DNA from: Trebouxia sp. TZW2008
Lineage: Eukaryota > Chlorophyta > Trebouxiophyceae > Trebouxiales > Trebouxiaceae
NCBI GenBank assembly: GCA_002118135.1
Contig: BDIU01000049.1
Span: forward strand, 267,507 to 331,506
Direction: 5' to 3'
DNA: 64,000 nucleotides
Part shown: positions 1 to 12,600 of the stretch, in pieces
Position numbering within the stretch: the first letter of the stretch is position 1
Layout: every line of letters begins with the position of its first letter
Notes under the pieces: model-generated
Told to the model about the DNA's origin: nothing
The model's database searches: none
What the model saw: only the letters and a program-made list of their open reading frames with translations
Translations under genes and position numbers: made by a program

Positions 1-623
1 AGTCAGTGCATGGAACTGCAAGCACATTTGTATGATTGCACATTATTGTATCATATAGTATTGACATATATTATAAACACACAGCAGAATTTGCTGCCAA
101 AGCAACGTTTCTGATTTAAAAAGGCTTTTAGGTGTCATCTGCACCAACCCTGCAACAGTATGCAGTGCATTAGTCATGGTCAGAAGGTATTTTCTTTGTC
201 TCAGAACATGAGTCAAGACAGGGGATTTTTACTTTTACCAAGGCTGCTGTGCTGCATGCTGCTGGAAGTCTGGCCCAGCAGACGGTTTCTGTGCAAATTA
301 TCCCATGCCTGTTTTGTGCCCCTTGTGCAGCTGTGCTCATTGCTGCTCAAAATTGCAGCATCTCTGTCTCATTTGTGTCCCATACTTTCACCATCAGTCG
401 CTCTGACCATTAATGCTGGACAGTGGCCATGCTGAAAATCATGACAGCCTGTGTTTGAAAGAAGACTGTAGTCACCTTTGACGTCAGTCATCTTGCCGGC
501 AGGCTTCTCATTGTGAATTGCAAACAGCATTGTCAGCATACATATGTGTGCATCAACATATGTTTGTATTTGAATAATGTCATTTTTTTCTTGCGCAAAG
601 TGTCCACATCATTTTACCTGCAG

Positions 624-3600
624 CTGAAGGTGAGCCAGAGGCCAAGTCTGCTGCATTGCGCATCCCACAGCCAGGAGAAGAGCCGCTCATGCATGCAGCC
701 TTGCAAGGTCAGGCTTTAATTGTCGTCAGAATACACCTGTGCTTGAATGTGTAACTCGTTGGTATCAGCGGTACTAGACTTTTTTGTTTATCGGATCCTT
801 GAAAGCCGGGGTCATCACAGCAAGCACTGCACACACTCACCTTGTCTGTCAGCAAATATCTGTTTTTTCTTCCATGAAATGCCTGTTTTTGCAGATTGTG
901 TGGTGCAAAGACTGTGATCACCGACTGTCTGCACAGCTTCAATGCAACCACCATTGGTGCAAGCAATTCCTGAGCAGAGTGTGCATATGAATAATCTCTC
1001 ACCTGGTGAGCTGTACTCATGCATGTGTCAACCCTTTCTGCTTGGTCTCTGCACAAATTCATTGTATGTGCAGCTTTCATCTTTCATGCTGTCTGTCCTG
1101 TTGATGCCCTCTTGCTCTCTCCCTGCAGTACCTGAAGATTCTGATTCCCGTTCCAAAGCCCTATCTGATGATGCATCAGACCCTCCCACAAATTCAAGTT
1201 CTGCCATGTCTGGCAGAACTGCTGAAGCCCCTCCCAAAGCCCTTTCTGATAACGCATCAGACCCTCCCACCAGTCCAAGTTCTGCCAGAAGCGGCAAAAC
1301 TGCTGAACCTCATTCCCCCTTGCGCGGTCGTGTGACTGAAGTTGCAACTACAGCAGTCAGACTGACAGGTCAGTCATATTTGAATCCCTCTCAAACCCCC
1401 TCTTGCACCCCTTCCGTTAGCCCCTCCCTCTCAAATCCCCCCCCCCCATCGATAACCTAACCCCCCCTCCCTCCCAGCCCCCAAACCGCACCTTGCCTCA
1501 AGCCATGAAACGTCTTGATGCGTACTTCAGGTCTTGTTAGCAATTGTCACAAACTGCAGGGTTTCCCCGCTCTTCAATTAGGTTCTTCTGCCTTTGAGGC
1601 AATCATCTGCCATGCAAATGAATGGCTACTGTATGCTGTTGTGGATCTCTGCGTGATGTCAAACAACTAAACATCTAGTATCCTGTATGTCAGTCAAGAC
1701 CGGCAGTTATTCATGGGCTAGTTGGTTTCAATGCTCACCTGCTTGCTGTTGATCTTCTGGGATGCCGATTCAGCAAGTTATCTACTACCGTGGGTTGGCT
1801 GCAGGGGCAGCAGCAGCAGGGGTAGTAGGAGGGGCTGCAGCAGCAGCAGTAGGGGTGGTGGCTGGGGGTGCCCTGGTAGGGCTGGGTGCAGCTGCCCTAA
1901 CAGGAGGGGCTGTACTGAATGCTGTCAACTTCCCTGGACCAGACTCACAGGCACGTCTTGTTATACCCTCTTGACCGCTGCTGCTGCTGCTGCTGCTGAC
2001 GCCGCCAGTTTTGTGTATTGTCACTTGATTGAGGATCAAATGTGCCACAGTCTCAAGCCAAATGCTGAAAACCTAACACACTAATTGCTTTGCCTGCTGC
2101 GCTCAATTTTGCCGACAGTGCAGATACGCAAGGTGTTGACATCAAGCACGATTGGTCATAAAAACACATAGCAACAATCAACACCTATAACGTGCAAATT
2201 GTTCCCAAAGTTCCAAAACGCAAGCAACAGAAGCTGGAGCCTCTGCTGCTTTGCCTGCTGCATGACAGCTTCTGTGGAACCTCAACCCAAGTTTTGTCTC
2301 TACAGACAGACATACAGACAATGGCAATGCGCTGAGTCTGTCACTGCTGCAGGCATCTGAAGCTGGAGCATCAGATGTTGAAGCTGAAACAGCCTCAGAC
2401 GCCAATGCAGCTTCAGAGTCAGCCAGCACAGCGCAGGAGGGTCATCAAGCAACCTCATCTGATGCTGTTGAGCAGGATGTTGCTGACAACAGGTCAGCAC
2501 AGACAGACAGCTCATACTCCTCAAGTGCAGCAGCTCAGCAGAACAAGGCAAGGAGCGATGCAATGCCAGGTCACGCCAAACGTCAAGCTGATAGCAGCTG
2601 GACTGAGTCTGAGTTGCCCCTGAAGCGTCAGGAAGTCACGCATGCCTTCTCAAACGGCATTTCAGACGGCAGTACTGCTGCTGGTGGACCGCCATCAGAT
2701 GCAGCAGGTTCTGCTGGCTCTGCAAGCGGTGCTGGTGCTGGGGCTGGTGCAAAGGCTGCTGATGGTGACATTGTAGTTGCGCCAAAGTCCAGTGCTGCTG
2801 ACTCCAATGCTGGTGCTGCTGGAGGTAGCACTAGTGCTGACGGTGGCAGTGGTCATGGGTTCAAGTCTGCTACTGCTGATGGAGGTGAAGATGCTCAGAG
2901 CAGCATCACAAGCCCAAGCATTACAGGATCTGCTGAGGCTGCTGGTGGTGGTGGAACAGCAGGTCCAAGCTTTGCGCCGGCTACACCAGACCACGCAGCA
3001 GCCACAGACCAGGGCCAGCGTGGCTCAGTCTACCATTCTGGTAGACAGCAGACTGCCACCCCAGACCACACAGCAGCCCCAGACCAAGGCCGACGTGACT
3101 CAGGCTATCAGACTGGTAGACAGGAGACTGGAGAGTCCCCCAGTGATGGCCTGGAAGGTGAAGCAGCTCAGAGTCCGCCTGTGTTGAGCCCTGGCATAGC
3201 AGGCAGCAGCGGCTATGAGCCAGCCCAGCACCAGAGCACAGCACAGCAGTCAACTGGTCAAGCCTACTCTGCATCTGATGGCAATGCTGAGGAAAGTCAG
3301 CCTGTGCTGAGCCCTGGCATTCAAGGCAGCAGGGGCTACGAGCCAGCCCAGCACCAGAGCACAGCACAGCAGTCAACTGGCCAAGGCTACTCTGCATCTG
3401 ATGGCAATGCTGAGGAAAGTCAGCCTGTGCTGAGCCCTGGCATTCAAGGCAGCAGGGGCTATGAGCCAGCACACAACCAGAGCACAGCAGAACAGTTCAT
3501 CGGTCAAGGACACTCTGTGTCTGACGCCAATCCAGACGGCAATGAACCTGTGCTGAGCCCTGGCATTCAAGGCAGCAGGGGCTATGAACCAGCACGGCAT

Positions 3601-6600
3601 CAGAGCACAGCACAGCAGTCGGCTGGTCAAGGCTACTCTGCATCTGATGGCAATGCTGAGGAAAGTCAGCCTGTGCTGAGCCCTGGCATTCAAGGCAGCA
3701 GGGGCTATGAGCCAGCCCAGCACCAGAGCACAGCACAGCAGTCCATTGGTCAAGGCTATGCTGCATCTGGCAACAGCAGAGATGGTAACAGCAGCCAAGG
3801 GCAGGGCAGCAGCCAAGGGCAGGACAGCAGCCGAGGGCAGGGCAGCAGCCAAGGGCAGGGCAGCAGCAGGGGCACTGGTCCGCAACAGCCCCAAGGGCGG
3901 GGCAGCAGCCAAGGGCAGGGCAGCAGCAGGAACACTGGTCCGCAACAGCCCCAAGGGCGGGGCAGCAGCCAAGGGCGGGGCAGCAGCAGGGGCACTGGTC
4001 CGCAACAGCCCCAAGGGCAGGGCAGCAGTCAAGTGTCAGCCAATGGCACCTCTGGCAGCCCATCTCAGCTGCAGCAGGATCAAGCCACAGACTTTGGCGC
4101 CATTGTTGACTCTCAAGGAAACCCTGATGCTAAGCCACAAGGTGCTCAGGATCAGGCTGCTGACTTTGGCGCTGTTGTTCACTCACAAGGAACTGCTGAC
4201 GCTGAGGCAATTGCTGATGCACGTAACAATACATCAGGTGCAGGTGGCAGGCTGGCTCAGCACAGACTGAACAGCGGAGCAAGCAATGCTGCTGATGCTG
4301 CCAATGCGCAGTCATCACCCAGCAGCACATCAGGCAGAGACAGCACTCTTGCTAATTATGGACTTCACGGTGGAGCAAGCGCTGCTGCTGATGCTGTCGA
4401 AGGGCAGTCATTGCCAAAAAGTGCATCAGACAGACACAGCAGCCCAGCTAATGGCAGAGTCAACAGTGAAGGCCATGGCGCTGGTGGTAACGAGGGCCAT
4501 GCCTCAGGTCCCCAGGGTCAGGGCAGCAGCCCAAGTCAGAGTCAAAACAGTGGCCCAAGGCAAGGTAGCTTTACCTACAGCCGCCATAGCCTGCAGGAGA
4601 CGCACCATGACCAGGGGCAGTTTGCTGGTGGCCAGGCAACTGCAGCTGGTACACTGGGCTCTGGTAAGCACCTTGTGACGTCCAGAGGCTTTGCCTTGAG
4701 GCAGTTTTGGGAGCAATAGGAATGCATGATGCTGCACATATGTGTGCTTTGTACAGACATGACAGAATTGCAGTACAGCAGGCAAGGCATGAGCAATCAA
4801 TGGATACGCTGATGCTGAAAGCTCTTTGCCATTAGCCTGCCTAGCTTGGAAGGCTAGAAGCCCTGCCATTAGTAGCACACGTACGGAATAGTCTTGCCAA
4901 GAAGCAGCACCAAGCTGCTGTAGCAGGACTGAGGTCCGCTTTTGGGTCCTACCGTGTGCTGCCTCCCAGCTCTGCACAGCTGTCATGCGGCTCTTGTCGC
5001 AGGACAGTACACACCATGTTGTGCACACTGCTGCAAGTATTTGCTGGTGAAAACAGAAGGTCATCCAAGGACATACTTTCAGAATCGCTTGAGCAGTTCA
5101 GGATCAAAATCCTTCATGGCAGCAGTTTGTCAACTACTTGACTGTCTGCAGGCCAGATTGAGCAGCGCGGACAGTCAGACCAGGCTCAAGACACTGCACA
5201 ATTGGGGGATCAGCAGTCCGCCAATAGCACCTTGACACCGCGCAGAGCTGTCTATGGTGAGCAAGGTCAGAATCCTGCAGATGCTGCCTTGAACAGGGGT
5301 CAGGAAACTTCAGCACCACCCAATCTGCAGGGTCAGGACACTGCAGTTCCCAGCAGTCACCAGCCTGTCCACGGCACTTCTAGCCTTGCAGGCAGAAGAG
5401 CTGTCTATGGCGAGCAGGGTCAGACGCCCGCAGATGCTGCCTTGAACCAAGACCTTGGTGGGAAGACTGCTGGTGAAGGGGCTGTCAGTAGTAACTCAGC
5501 ATCACACAGTCAGCATGCACAGACAGGTTGGCTGCTAGTCTTTCTCTTTTCAGAAGCCTCACTTACGAGCATGAATTTTGTATCAGATGAAAGCATTGGG
5601 ATTGAGCATGGTATTTGAAATGCATGACAATAGGCAGCATCAATGAGGCATATTCAGCAACCATGACTGAGGCAGCTGGCTTGCACCTGCGCATGCAGCA
5701 TCTTTGTGACCTTGTAACAAAATCCAACAAGGCAAACGGTTGATTTCACTAGACGCCGCAGTAGCACCATGGCTGCTGAGCTGCTGTTGTGCAGCAAGGT
5801 GCACCTCTGAGGCTGTGACATAGTCACAATGCTATCATGGCAACATCATTTCTTGTGTTGTTGACTTTGCTGATGCTGTACAGACAAGGATGCACCTGGT
5901 GCCGTCACTGAGTCATCAGCTTATCAGGGCAGCCAGTGGGAGCCAAGTGACCAGCAGCCAAGAGAGAAGCCAGAAGGGCAGGATGAACAGCCCCTGCAGA
6001 CCCTAGCTGAAGAGCCTCAGGCGGAGGAAGCTGCTTCAGTGGCTGCTCAGCATGAGTCAGCCCAGCCTGCTAGCCATGGCTCTGAAGAAGCTGCTTCAGC
6101 AGCAGCTCAGCATGAGTCAGCCCAGCCTGCTAGCCATGGCTCGGAGGAAGCTGCTGCAGCAGCTGCCCAGCATGAGTCGGCCCAGCCTCCTCACCTTACA
6201 CTTGACATGTCAGCTGCTGACTACTCAGAGCCTGCAGCTCAGATTAGTCAGCAATCTCAGCAGCCTGAGCCACTGCAGCCCGAGCAAATTCAGGCTGAGG
6301 GTAGTCAGCGTCAGCAATCATCCCAAGGTCTTGTGGGTAGGTTTGCTATCGTGCCTCAGACCCACAACTCCTTGCCGATGAGGCTGCGGTGCCGTGTCCT
6401 CTCAGTGCCAAAATTGAGGCATTGATGGCAGACATCAAGCATCAGTGCATGTGTCAGTGCAACAGCTTGAACTGATGCATCTGTTGGCCTTGTCACAAGC
6501 TTGTTACAACTGCATGGTCTTGTTGCTGTATGTAAACAGGCAATGTGCAGATGCCACCTGCACAGTCGTATGTAACGAGATTGATCACCACGTCCTTCTG

Positions 6601-9600
6601 ACTTCAGCATGTTGGCTAATCTTACGCTGTCCAGCCTTCTTCTGGCCATGTAAGGCATCTCAGCTATTCTTCACCAATATGGGAAAGTAACAGCACAAAC
6701 ATGTGGTTTCACCATCCTGCCTAATAGTGAAGTTCTCCCCCTGTAGTATAGCAGCATGGGGATGGCGGGCTGCAGCCTTTGCATGTCCAACTGACATTTG
6801 TACCATGGCACATGCTCTGCATTGTCCTGGTGTGTTGATGAGATATATACACTACCCACAGCATGTAAGGCAGCAAAGCACTTGACAGATGTGTACACAA
6901 TATGGTTTTGTCCTAGTGAAAGCTTATTTAATTAGTGCTGTTGCCAAGCAGGGCGTTTCTTTGGCATGTTTGGCAGCAAGAAAGGCAACGACCACCAGGC
7001 ACCAGAAAACGCACAAGCTGAAGCTGGTTCTAAGCCAGAGCATCAACAGGCAGCATTGTTAAGCACTGTTGAGGCTTCAGTTGAGGCATCGCAGTCAGAC
7101 AGCAACCAGCGATCATCAGCTCAGGCACAAGCTGAAGCTTCTTCTCAGCCAGAGCATCAGCGAGGGCCACAGTCACACGATGTTCAGACATCAGCACAGA
7201 GACAAGCTATAGGTGGCTCTGAGCCAGAGCGTCAACAGGCATTGCAGTCAGACAGTGGTCCTCAGGCTTTGGCGCAGGCAACACAGTCAGGCAACGGTCA
7301 TGCATCAGCACAGGGACAAGCCTTAAATCGTGCTGAGCCAGACCATCAGCAGGCGCCACAGTCAGGCAATGATCAGGCCTCAGCCCAGACATCACAGTCA
7401 AGCCATGGTCAGGCTTCATTTCAGGCGTCACACTCAGACAACGCTCAGGCTTCAGAGCAGGCTGACTTCAGGATGCCACCTGAAATTGGTGGCAGCAAGC
7501 CTGCAGAGCCTGATCTGCAGTCAGACGCCGCACAAGCTGCTGATGATGCGCAGCCTGACGGCCAGCCAGGTGCAGCTCGCCTGCTGACTCATTGTTATTG
7601 CTCCAGCCCCTTGGTCAGACTGCCTGCTGCTTAGCTGCAGATTTGCTGCAATTTCTGGGATGAAATCTTGGGCACGAGAATGTCTGCTTTCATTGATTGA
7701 TGCTGGAGAAATGCATAGGAAAATAATGGTGGCATGTTGCAAGTTGGAATAGCATCTGCAGCTGTCGCTTTTGTTGAAGCTGCTGCGTCTGTGCTGTCAA
7801 AATGCCGGCCGCGAGCGCTGAAAGCAGGCAGCAAGCACTCTTGAGTTGAGAAATTGACTACCTGCAAAACAGAAACCAGATTTGCTGCAATTTCTGAGAT
7901 TGGGCATCACCTGGACATGGCATGCTGTTGCTGTAGTCAATGCACGCCGTTAGACAATGAGCATGCTGAAGCAGTTGGGCTAAAATCTAGCCCCTCAGCT
8001 TATTTGGCTGTTTGGTTGGGATGCAAATGCAAAATTTCTGTTTGCCTCTTTCATCAGCTTCTACTGCGCTTGCACGAGCATGTTGATTTGATCAGCAACT
8101 CAATTGTACTTAATGTCTCTCTGATGCTCCAGGACAAAGGCAACATTCGGCTGATGTCGACCAACCTACTGAGTCCAGGCATACAGCTCAGCAGATGCAT
8201 ACTGAAGCACCCAACAATGCTGATGACACCTTTGCTCACCCTGACACACCTGACATTCAAGGGGCAAGCTCACAGCAGCAGCAGCAGCAGCATGGACAAT
8301 TTGCTGTGGGCCAACAGCAGACTGCCGATGCACAGGAATTTGCCACTGAGCATCAGGTAAACAATAAAGCGCCTGGATCAGATGAAGCAATGCTTGCACA
8401 GCCTCTCACCTCTGACAGCCAACAGCATCCACAGAAGCAGCAGCAAAAGAGGCCATATGCTGTGGGCCGACAGCAGATTGCAGATGCACATGAGTTTGCT
8501 ACTGAGCATCAGGTCAACAATGAAGCGCCTAGGTCAGATGAAGCCATGCTTGCACAACCTCTCGCCTCTGACAGCCAACAGCGTTCACAGCAGCAGCACC
8601 AACAGCAGCAGCGGCAAGCTGACTCAGCAACAGTCAGGGCAGCTGCAACTAGGCAAGCTGACTCAGCAGCAGCAGAGGTACCCAAGAAGCCAAGTCTGCA
8701 GTCTGACGTTGCACAGCAGCAGGCCAGAGCTGTTGAGCTTCCTGATCAACAAGCCCTTTTGTCTGTACAGCGTCATGCCAGCAACGCACAGGCAGCAGCA
8801 CGCAGGCAGGCTGGCTCAGCAGCAGCAGAAGCACCCAAGGAGCCAAGTCTGCAGTCTGGGGTTGTACAGCAGCAAGCCAAAGCTGTTGAGGTCCCTGATA
8901 AGCAGGGCCCTTTGTCTGTACAGCGCGATGCTAGCAATGCACAGGCAGCATCAGCAGCAGAGGTACCCAAGGAGCCAAGTTTGCAGTCTGGCGTTGCACA
9001 GCAGCAGGCCAGAGCTGTTGATGATCCTGCTCAACAGCCCGCTTCGTCTGTACAGCGTGACGCCGGCAATGCACAGGCAGCATCAGCAGCACGGGAACCC
9101 AGGGAGCCAAGTCTGCAGTCCAACGTTGCACAGCAGCAGGCTAGAGCCGTTGAAGTGCCTGATCAACAGTCTCCTTTGTCTGTACAACGTGACAGCAGCA
9201 ATGCACAGCGACCATCAGACAGGCTGGCTGGCTCAGCAGCAGCAGAGGTACCTAAGGAACCCAGTCTGCAGTCTGGCGTCGCACAGCAGCAGGCTAGAGC
9301 TGTCGAAGTCCCTGATCAACAGTTTACTTCTTCTGTACAGCATGACAGCAGCAATGCACAAGAAACATCCAACAGGCAGGCTGGCTCAGCAGCAGCAGAG
9401 GCGTCTGAGGAGCCAAGTCTGCAGTCTGGAGTTGCACAGCAGCAGGCCAGAGCTATTGAAGTCCCTGATCAACAGCCTGCCTTAGCTGTACAGCATGACT
9501 GCAGTGGTTTACAGGCAACAGCAGAGCTACCTAAGCAGCCAAGTCTGCAGTCTGATGTTGCACAGCAACAGGCCAGGGCTGTTGAGGCTTCAGCAGGGGC

Positions 9601-12600
9601 AGAAGGCATTTCTGGGGAAGCAGTTGCCCCTGAGCAGCCAGAGCTGAGATCAGGTAAGAGCTCAACAAGCTGCTGAAGAAGAGGAAGGTATCTACAGTGC
9701 TTGTTCAGTGGAATGACTGGATTTATTCTCAAGAAACTGCCCTTACTCCCATTGCTTTGCAGTCAGAATGTAGCAGTTGATTCCCAACAGCATTTTCCTG
9801 ACGACTAGGGTGTCAGGGTGTCTATGACAGTACTATACATCACCCCCTGCTCATGATGTGTGTGTCATAGCAACAGCTCCTGTTATAACTGTGACTACAG
9901 CAGTCAAAGGGGAGACGCATGGATGGTTGGCGACACCGAGTTCAGTGCGTTTGTGGTATCACCTGTTGTCATGATGACGTCCTGCTGTGACTATTGCAAG
10001 AAGCATGAAACAGTCAGAATGTAAGCTGTTTCAAGTGCAAAGCCTGCCTGGCTGAGTTGTACTTTAATACAGCATATATTCTGACTGCTTCATGCTTCAT
10101 CTGCAGCTGCAATGTCACTGTTGACAGCATGGCTCGTCCTGCAGTCTAGCATTGTAGGCTGTTGTCTTTAGTCAAGTTTTCTCTCAATTCCTTGCTGTTG
10201 TGACGTGGACGACTTGAGTTTTGCCCTGGCACATGAATGGATCTAGCTGGCATTGCTCACCTTGCAGTGCCTATTGGCTGCATTGTTTCCATCTAGTACC
10301 TCATGCATGCTGATGGTTTTGCCCCCGATCCGGTCCAAGGTGTTTTGGCTTGCAGGTGAAAACGTCAAAACTGATCAGTCTGCCCCTTCTCAACAGCACA
10401 ATGGCACTGACGCACAGACATGGGCCTCCCAGCATGCCATTAGAAACGAAGCTCCTCACTCACAAGAAACTGCCTACGCACAGCCATTGACATCTGACAG
10501 CCAGCGCAATGCTCATTCAGATACTAGTGCATCAGACGCGCTATTGAGCCCCCAACATGATGCTGCACAATCCTTTGCACAGCAGCATGGGATGACCAAT
10601 CAGCCTCCTCAGGGATGGCAGTCAATGTTTGGGCCGTCACTGACGTCTGAAAACCAGCGTGACCGTTCTGTCAGTGAACAGCAAACCCCTGAAGCTTCAC
10701 AGGCTTTCCCCACCCAGCATGCTGTAAGAAATGCAGCACCTGCAGCAAGCCAGGATGCCTATGCTGCACCACTGACGGCTGCAAATGCAGCCCCTGTGCC
10801 TGCTGAGCATGCTGCCAGTGAGACCCCCTCTCAAGCTTCACAGAACTTCCCAGCCCAGCATGCAGTGAGAAATCAAGCACCTGCAACAAGTGAGACCGCC
10901 TATGCTGCACCACTAACCTCCACCGACTCAGGCCCCAGGTATGCTGAGCGCGCTGTGCCTGCCGAGGGTGCTGGCACAGCTCCCATCCAATCATCACAAG
11001 ATTTCCCAGCCCAGCATGCAGTGACACACCAAGCACCTGCAACAAGTCAGGATGCCTACGCTGCACCGCCGACCTCTGCTGACACAGCCCCCAGGCATGC
11101 TGAGCACGCTGTGCCTGCTAAGCGTAATGGCCAAGCAGATCGTGAAGCACATGCTGATGGCAGATATGAGCAAGCTCACAGGCAAAGGCAGCCAGCTGAT
11201 GGTGACAGGCCAAGGGACTCGCCTTTGCAAGGTGCAGGTGCATCAGGGGAGGGCGCAGAAGCTGTGACAGCAAATTCAAACGGCAAGGAGCAGGCCAGAT
11301 CCCAGCAGGCCCCCCAGCAACCCCCTCAGCAGCAGCAACAGAACTTGCCAGGTCAGCGTGAAACTTGCAGTACACCACTTGTATTTTGTTGCTCCAGCTT
11401 TCAAACATTTCTGGGTGTGTCTACATTGCATCAGTGGAAGACAAACATAGGGCTGTTCCATCCAACGTGCTGTCACCTGATGGACTACTAGCCATGCATC
11501 AACTGTGATTGACTGCAGCTGTATACTGTGCACTGCAGCTGTATGCTTGTGGGTGTGTTAAGGATGTACCTGTTGGTATGTCACATCCATCACAGCTGAC
11601 TTGGCTGGTTAAGGATGTACAACGCTCTCCTCTTCCTGTATCTTCAACACTGCCTGTTCTGGGTTGCAGGGCGCTTGTTCAATGCAGTGTTTGGCAGCCT
11701 TACACAGGAGTCTCCCAGTCAGGCTACAGCAGACACAAGTGCACCAAGCCAAGCTGCAATTGTTAGAGGTCAAAGTAACCCTGATAACCCCAGCCAGCAA
11801 AGAGCTACATCTATTGTTGAAAAAGAGGGCAGGAAAGGTTTGTCAGCAGACCAGCAGGTGCAGGGTGAAGAAGAACAGCCTGCACAGCAGGCAAGGGCAC
11901 AGCAGGCACAGCAGGCTGAGAGAGAGGCTGAGCAGGCTGAGCAGGAGACAGGTTTTGAATTGGGGCAAGCACAGCAGGCACAGCAGGAGGCCCTGCAGGC
12001 TGAGCAAGAAACCCTAGACAGCAGCCGTCAAGGGCTTGAAGAAGTCAGACAGGCCTTGCAGAAGCAGCAAGGTATGCTGATACAGGCGCCGTCGTCACCA
12101 ACAATATGCCATGAGCAATGTGCACCAGGATTGAGTGTCTGCTTGTATCTTTACAGAGCAAACTTTGCATGTCAGCGAAATTTGCGCTGCGCAATGTGCG
12201 CTATATGACATAAGAAGTGTCACAGTTGTTGTCATGTCACAGCTGTTGTGATGTCCTTTACAGGTGCTGCCAGCAATCAAGAAAATCTATCTCCTCAGCA
12301 GCAGTCAAAGCCACAGCAGACTGGAAGCGGCAGCAGCACAAGCAGAGTAGCTGGCTCTCCCCCAAGCAAGTACTGGAATCAGCCTGCGGCCAGTCAAGCA
12401 GCCGCCTCAGCAGATGCTGCAGACACTGACAGAGCAGCTGCTTCAGCCAGTGCTGCAGACAGTGACAATGCAGCTGCTTTAGCGGGTGCTGCAGACAGTA
12501 CCAAAGCAGCTGATGTTGTTACAGACCAAGCAGGCGACAGCACTGTTGCGCCTGAGAGTAGCAGCCAGCCAGCAAACCCGCCTCAGGATGAGGCAAGGGG

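Noticed and set aside
3178..4028. Regular tandem repeats considered as a CRISPR array
   Set aside because: The units are contiguous, in frame and protein-coding, with no unique spacers; the genome is eukaryotic.
2981..4063. Long minus-strand ORFs opposite the Gln/Ser repeats
   Set aside because: They are reverse-strand shadows of the coding repeats, rich in Leu/Cys/Pro, and would require the plus-strand exon chain with matched phases to be wrong.
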